Shown one piece after another: positions 61,019 to 64,000 of a stretch of DNA of 64,000 nt (within the stretch, counting starts at the first letter, position 1; each line of letters begins with the position of its first letter). The position numbers and the translations under genes are program-made. The stretch spans positions 38,154 to 102,153 of the forward strand of contig CAZPLU010000005.1 in the NCBI GenBank assembly GCA_964587625.1, written 5' to 3'. The DNA is from DAOPZJ01 sp964587625. GTDB taxonomy: Bacteria; Bacillota; Clostridia; Oscillospirales; JAKOTC01. The notes under the pieces are model-generated. The model was not told the origin of the DNA. It ran no database searches and saw only the letters and a list, made by a program, of their open reading frames with translations.

Positions 61019-61813
61019 TTATGACAGCAATAATTTGTCGTCGGCCTCGTCAGAGCCGCTGATGCGGGTGAACATATTCAATAATTTTTCGACGGTGAGT
61101 TTTTCTTTTTCCCCGCCGCTGACGTCGATGACGATGCGGCCTTCGTAAAACATCACCAGCCGGTTCCCGAAGGCGATGGCGTCCCGCATATTATGGGTCA
61201 CCATCAGCGTCGTCAGGCGGTCCCGCCGGAGGATGTCCTGCGTGATCTGCAGCACGTTTGCCGCCGTCTTGGGATCCAGCGCGGCGGTGTGTTCGTCGAG
61301 CAGCAGGAGTTTCGGCATTTTCAGCGTGGCCATCAGCAGGGTGAGCGCCTGCCGCTGCCCGCCGGACAAGAGCCCCACCTTGGTCGTGAGGCGGTCCTCC
61401 AGACCGAGCCCGAGGTCCGCGAGCAGTTCGCGGTAACGCTCGCGTTCCCTGCCGGTAATGCCCCACCTGAGACCCCTGCTCTGCCCTCTGCGCAGCGCCA
61501 GCGCCAAATTTTCCTCAATGCCCATGCCGCCCGCGGTGCCCATCATGGGGTCTTGAAACACCCTGCCGATCAACGCCGCCCGCCTGTGTTCGGGCTGACG
61601 GGTCACATTGGCGCCGTCGATGAGGATTTCCCCCTCATCGACCGGATACACGCCCGCGACCGCGTTGAGCATGGTGGATTTTCCCGCTCCGTTGCCGCCG
61701 ATGACGGTCACGAACTCGCCGTTTTTTAAAGAGAGGGAGAGATTTTTCAGGGCGATTTTTTCATTCACGCTGTTGGCGTTGAAGGTCTTGGTTATATTTT
61801 TAATTTCAAGCAT
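61019..61813 (-). CDS. ABC transporter ATP-binding protein (TrpZ/Tyr-like family)
   Basis: A 264-residue ABC ATPase. Walker A is GGNGAGKST, the signature LSGGQRQAL, Walker B LLLLDEHTAALDP, and the switch histidine is in MVTHNMRDAI. The pattern of EHTAALDPKTA with the PEHRRAALIGRVFQDP Q-loop is typical for transporters of the TrpXYZ type. The start ATG 61813 follows GGAGG, and it overlaps the permease gene by 8 bases. With the permease and the lipoprotein it makes a complete importer. Confidence 0.92.
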   Translation of the reverse strand: MLEIKNITKTFNANSVNEKIALKNLSLSLKNGEFVTVIGGNGAGKSTMLNAVAGVYPVDEGEILIDGANVTRQPEHRRAALIGRVFQDPMMGTAGGMGIEENLALALRRGQSRGLRWGITGRERERYRELLADLGLGLEDRLTTKVGLLSGGQRQALTLLMATLKMPKLLLLDEHTAALDPKTAANVLQITQDILRRDRLTTLMVTHNMRDAIAFGNRLVMFYEGRIVIDVSGGEKEKLTVEKLLNMFTRISGSDEADDKLLLS

Positions 61814-62756
61814 GATCCGAACCTCCGCCGCGCACACGTTTTTTGGAAAAGTATTTGTTTTTCCAATAGGGTACGGATAAAAACACCGCCACCACCGACG
61901 CCGAAAGCAATTTGAGATAATTGGGGTCCAGCCGCATCCAGAGCACGGCCTGCATCACCGCATAATAGATGATTGCGCCGAAAACGACGCCCAAAAGGCG
62001 GAGCGCGAAATTTTTAAATATTTTGGAAAACAGCACCTGGCCGATGATGACCGCCGCGAGGCCGATGACGATCGCGCCCCGGCCCATATTGATGTCCGCA
62101 AAACCCTGATACTGCGCCAAAAGGCCGCCCGAAAGCGCCACCATGCCGTTCGACAGCATCAACCCCACCACTTTCGTGAAGTTGATGTTGATGCCCTGCG
62201 CGCTCGCCATGTTGGGATTTGCGCCCGTCGCGCGGATGGAACAACCCAATTCCGTGCCGAAAAACCAATACAGCAGCGCGATGATGACGGTCACGAAAAG
62301 CCCCACCACCAAGATCGGCGACCAATAAAACGCCCTGGTTCCTTTGGCGACTTCTTGCAAATAACGCAGCGAGACCAGCAGATTGTAATTGCTCACGTTG
62401 ATGGCCTGATTGGCCCTGCCCATGACGGCCAGATTGACCGACCAGAGCCCGAGTTGGGTCAAAATGCCCGCGAGGATGGCGGATATGCCGCAGAAGGCGT
62501 GGAAAAACCCCGTGGCAAGCCCCGCGAGCAGCCCGGATAAAAACGCGCAAAACAGCGCGACGCCCACATCGTAGCCGTTGAGCACCAGCATGACGCAGAC
62601 GGCTCCGCCCAAACACAGCGAGCCGTCCACGGTCAGATCGGCGATGTTTAAGACCTTATAGGTGATGTATACGCCGACGGCCATAATACCCCAGATCAGG
62701 CCGAGCGCCGCCGCGCCGGGCAGTTGCCCGAGGAGTTCCAAAGGATTCAGCGGCAA
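61806..62756 (-). CDS. ABC transporter permease (TrpY-like)
   Basis: A 316-residue permease with eight to nine hydrophobic helices of the branched-chain/ribose-type permease superfamily, closest to TrpY-like proteins. Visible are LIWGIMAVGVYITYKVLNIADLTVDGS at the start, GISAILAGILTQLGLWSVNL, the coupling region SIRATGANPNMASAQGIN and the last helix AIIYYAVMQAVL. It follows the binding-protein gene after a 108-base gap containing a strong hairpin. Confidence 0.9.
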   Translation of the reverse strand: MPLNPLELLGQLPGAAALGLIWGIMAVGVYITYKVLNIADLTVDGSLCLGGAVCVMLVLNGYDVGVALFCAFLSGLLAGLATGFFHAFCGISAILAGILTQLGLWSVNLAVMGRANQAINVSNYNLLVSLRYLQEVAKGTRAFYWSPILVVGLFVTVIIALLYWFFGTELGCSIRATGANPNMASAQGININFTKVVGLMLSNGMVALSGGLLAQYQGFADINMGRGAIVIGLAAVIIGQVLFSKIFKNFALRLLGVVFGAIIYYAVMQAVLWMRLDPNYLKLLSASVVAVFLSVPYWKNKYFSKKRVRGGGSDHA

Positions 62757-62790
62757 TTAAAATCCCTCCAAAAACGATATTCCGGTGACG

Positions 62791-62829
62791 GCAAAGACGG
62801 TGAAAAGAAGCCCTTTTCGCCGTCTTTGC
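62791..62829 (-). promoter_or_regulatory. Intercistronic hairpin in the TrpXYZ-like operon
   Basis: GCAAAGACGG-TGAAAAG and CTTTTCG-CCGTCTTTGC pair over about 17 bp with a 5-base loop, with no T tract. Such a hairpin between the lipoprotein and permease genes normally stabilises the upstream mRNA and lowers downstream expression. Confidence 0.6.
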
Positions 62830-62864
62830 ACGGTTTGATTGAACGCGCGCTCAAATTGAATATT

Positions 62865-63839
62865 TTATTCGATGGCCGCATATCCCTCGGGGACGGTGAT
62901 TTTCAATTCCTCGCAGATCTCGGCATTGTACATCTTCGTGAAGTTGGGTGCGTATTCGATCGGCATCGCCGAGATGTCGCTCCCGCCTGTCAAAATCCGA
63001 TAGGCCATCATACCCGTCGCGTACCCGAGGTCATAATAGTCGATGGAGAGGGTTGCGACGCCGCAGACGGCGCAGATCCCCTGTTCACCCGCGATGACCG
63101 GGATGCCGGCGGGTCTGGCGATGTTGTCGATGATGCCGGCGTTGGAAGCGACGGTGTTATCCGTCGGCAGGTACAATACATCGCTGGCGCTGACGGCGGT
63201 CGTCGTGACGGCGGCCAGATCGTTGGAGTCCGTGAAGGGGAAAAGCGTCGCCGTATAGCCCAGCGCTTCCAGTTCCGCTTTCACGGTGTTGACCTGATAC
63301 AGGGAATTGGCTTCGGCGGAGCAGTAGATCAAGCCGACGGTCTTTGCGTCCGGGAAGAATTCCTTGATCATGGCCGCCTGTTGATCCAGCGGCGCGAGGT
63401 CGGAGGTGCCCGAGACATTGCCGCCCACCGTTCCGGCGAAATTCTCGATACCCAGCGCGACGCCGTATTCGGTGATCGAAGTGCCCAAAATCGGAATTTC
63501 GGCGGTGGCCGCCGCCGCGGCCTGCAGGGCCTGCGTCGCGTTTGCCATGATCAAATCCACATTGGAAGTGACGAAGCCGTTGGCGATGGCCGCGCAGGTG
63601 ATCGGGTCGCCTTGGGCGTTTTGTTCGTCGAAAGTCACCCGGTCGCCCAATTTCTCGGTCAGCGCGTCGCAAAAGCCCTTTGTCGCCGCGTCCAAAGCCG
63701 GATGCTGCGCCAGTTGGGAGATGCCGATCTTATAGATTTTTTCGCCTTCCGAAGGCGTCCCCGTTTCGGCACAGGCGGAAAACGCCAGCAGCATGGCAAG
63801 AACCAAAACTGCCGAGATCAATTTTTTTACAGTCCTCAT
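62865..63839 (-). CDS. ABC transporter substrate-binding lipoprotein (TrpX-like)
   Basis: A 324-residue periplasmic-binding fold protein of the ABC_sub_bind family (TrpX-like). The signal peptide KKLISAVLVLAMLLAFSAC ends in a lipobox cysteine near residue 22. The mature part has IYKIGISQLAQHPALDAATKGF, PILGTSITEYGVALG, IGLIYCSAEANSLYQV-like sequence and LYLPTDNTVASN. Proteins of this group bind tryptophan, tyrosine or related compounds; the ligand cannot be set from sequence. The start ATG 63839 has AAAGGGTG upstream, and its own promoter is at 63903-63930. Confidence 0.92.
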   Translation of the reverse strand: MRTVKKLISAVLVLAMLLAFSACAETGTPSEGEKIYKIGISQLAQHPALDAATKGFCDALTEKLGDRVTFDEQNAQGDPITCAAIANGFVTSNVDLIMANATQALQAAAAATAEIPILGTSITEYGVALGIENFAGTVGGNVSGTSDLAPLDQQAAMIKEFFPDAKTVGLIYCSAEANSLYQVNTVKAELEALGYTATLFPFTDSNDLAAVTTTAVSASDVLYLPTDNTVASNAGIIDNIARPAGIPVIAGEQGICAVCGVATLSIDYYDLGYATGMMAYRILTGGSDISAMPIEYAPNFTKMYNAEICEELKITVPEGYAAIE

Positions 63840-63902
63840 TTTTTTCACCCTTTCATAATAAACACGTATCATTTTTCGTTTTGAGCGCGCAGGATTAGTT
63901 TT

Positions 63903-63930
63903 ATTATAAATATACACGGACAAATGTCAA
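63903..63930 (-). promoter_or_regulatory. Promoter of the TrpXYZ-like operon
   Basis: On the minus strand TTGACA (63930-63925) and TATAAT (63908-63903) are perfect boxes 16 bases apart. No leader element such as a T-box was seen up to the window edge. Confidence 0.7.
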
Positions 63931-64000
63931 GAAAAATATCAAGCCGGGTTCTTTTCCTGTTTCCGTGAAAAAGTTCAAGCAAATAGAGAGGGACAGGAAA

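Overview
The window looks like a contig from an anaerobic, probably spore-forming Clostridia (Oscillospirales-like) genome of moderately high GC. The sequence signs are YpeB (spore germination), DUF951, a DUF6897-type protein, an M18 aminopeptidase, LplB/LplC-type sugar permeases with a YesM/YesN two-component pair, many TTG starts with strong Shine-Dalgarno sites, and TTGACA-17-TATAAT promoters. The organism is inferred from gene families; no rRNA, tRNA or CRISPR array was seen. The first gene (argH) is cut by the window edge.

Layout. 0-9 kb: argH (partial), a structured RNA locus with its own promoter and terminator, an AI-2E-type membrane protein, an acyl-CoA synthetase, azlCD, a sugar:cation symporter and a short pyrophosphatase-like protein. 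8.7-14 kb: an ECF sigma factor with an overlapping membrane sensor, then a leftward GNAT / EEP hydrolase / glutamate dehydrogenase group and bioY. 14-22 kb: a sulfation locus. A leftward operon (sulfotransferase, mltG, alpha-mannosidase, bioY) stands back to back with a rightward PAPS-synthesis operon (cysC, cysD, cysN). The two promoters have the same -10 box, and CysN carries a degenerate second APS-kinase domain. 22-29.5 kb: tadA, a CPBP protease, two sugar ABC permeases without a binding protein, and a YesN/YesM pair. A 20-bp-phased direct repeat sits just upstream of the permease promoter. 29.6-38.7 kb: an MBL/beta-CASP RNase-like protein, an MFS transporter of different composition, a LuxC/LuxE pair, a TIM-barrel isomerase with a Gfo/Idh/MocA oxidoreductase, and an M18 aminopeptidase. 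38.8-45 kb: housekeeping genes (VOC protein, coaE, tsaC, prfA, DUF951, rarA, glyA). 45-55 kb: ypeB, then a surface-polysaccharide operon: epimerase, GT2, a bifunctional fucokinase/GDP-fucose pyrophosphorylase, two GT4 enzymes and a flippase, ending at a DUF6897 gene, an lgt remnant and an intergenic repeat cluster. 55.5-64 kb: a large GH2 enzyme, glycerol-1-phosphate dehydrogenase, and a TrpXYZ-like ABC operon.

Together the genes describe a glycan-using anaerobe (GH38, GH2, GPH and ABC sugar uptake) that also builds a probably fucosylated surface polysaccharide and makes PAPS for a sulfotransferase of unknown substrate. The parts most worth following up are the unassigned RNA at 1.59-1.98 kb, the sulfation locus, the LuxCE pair without luciferase, and the predicted YesN operator.
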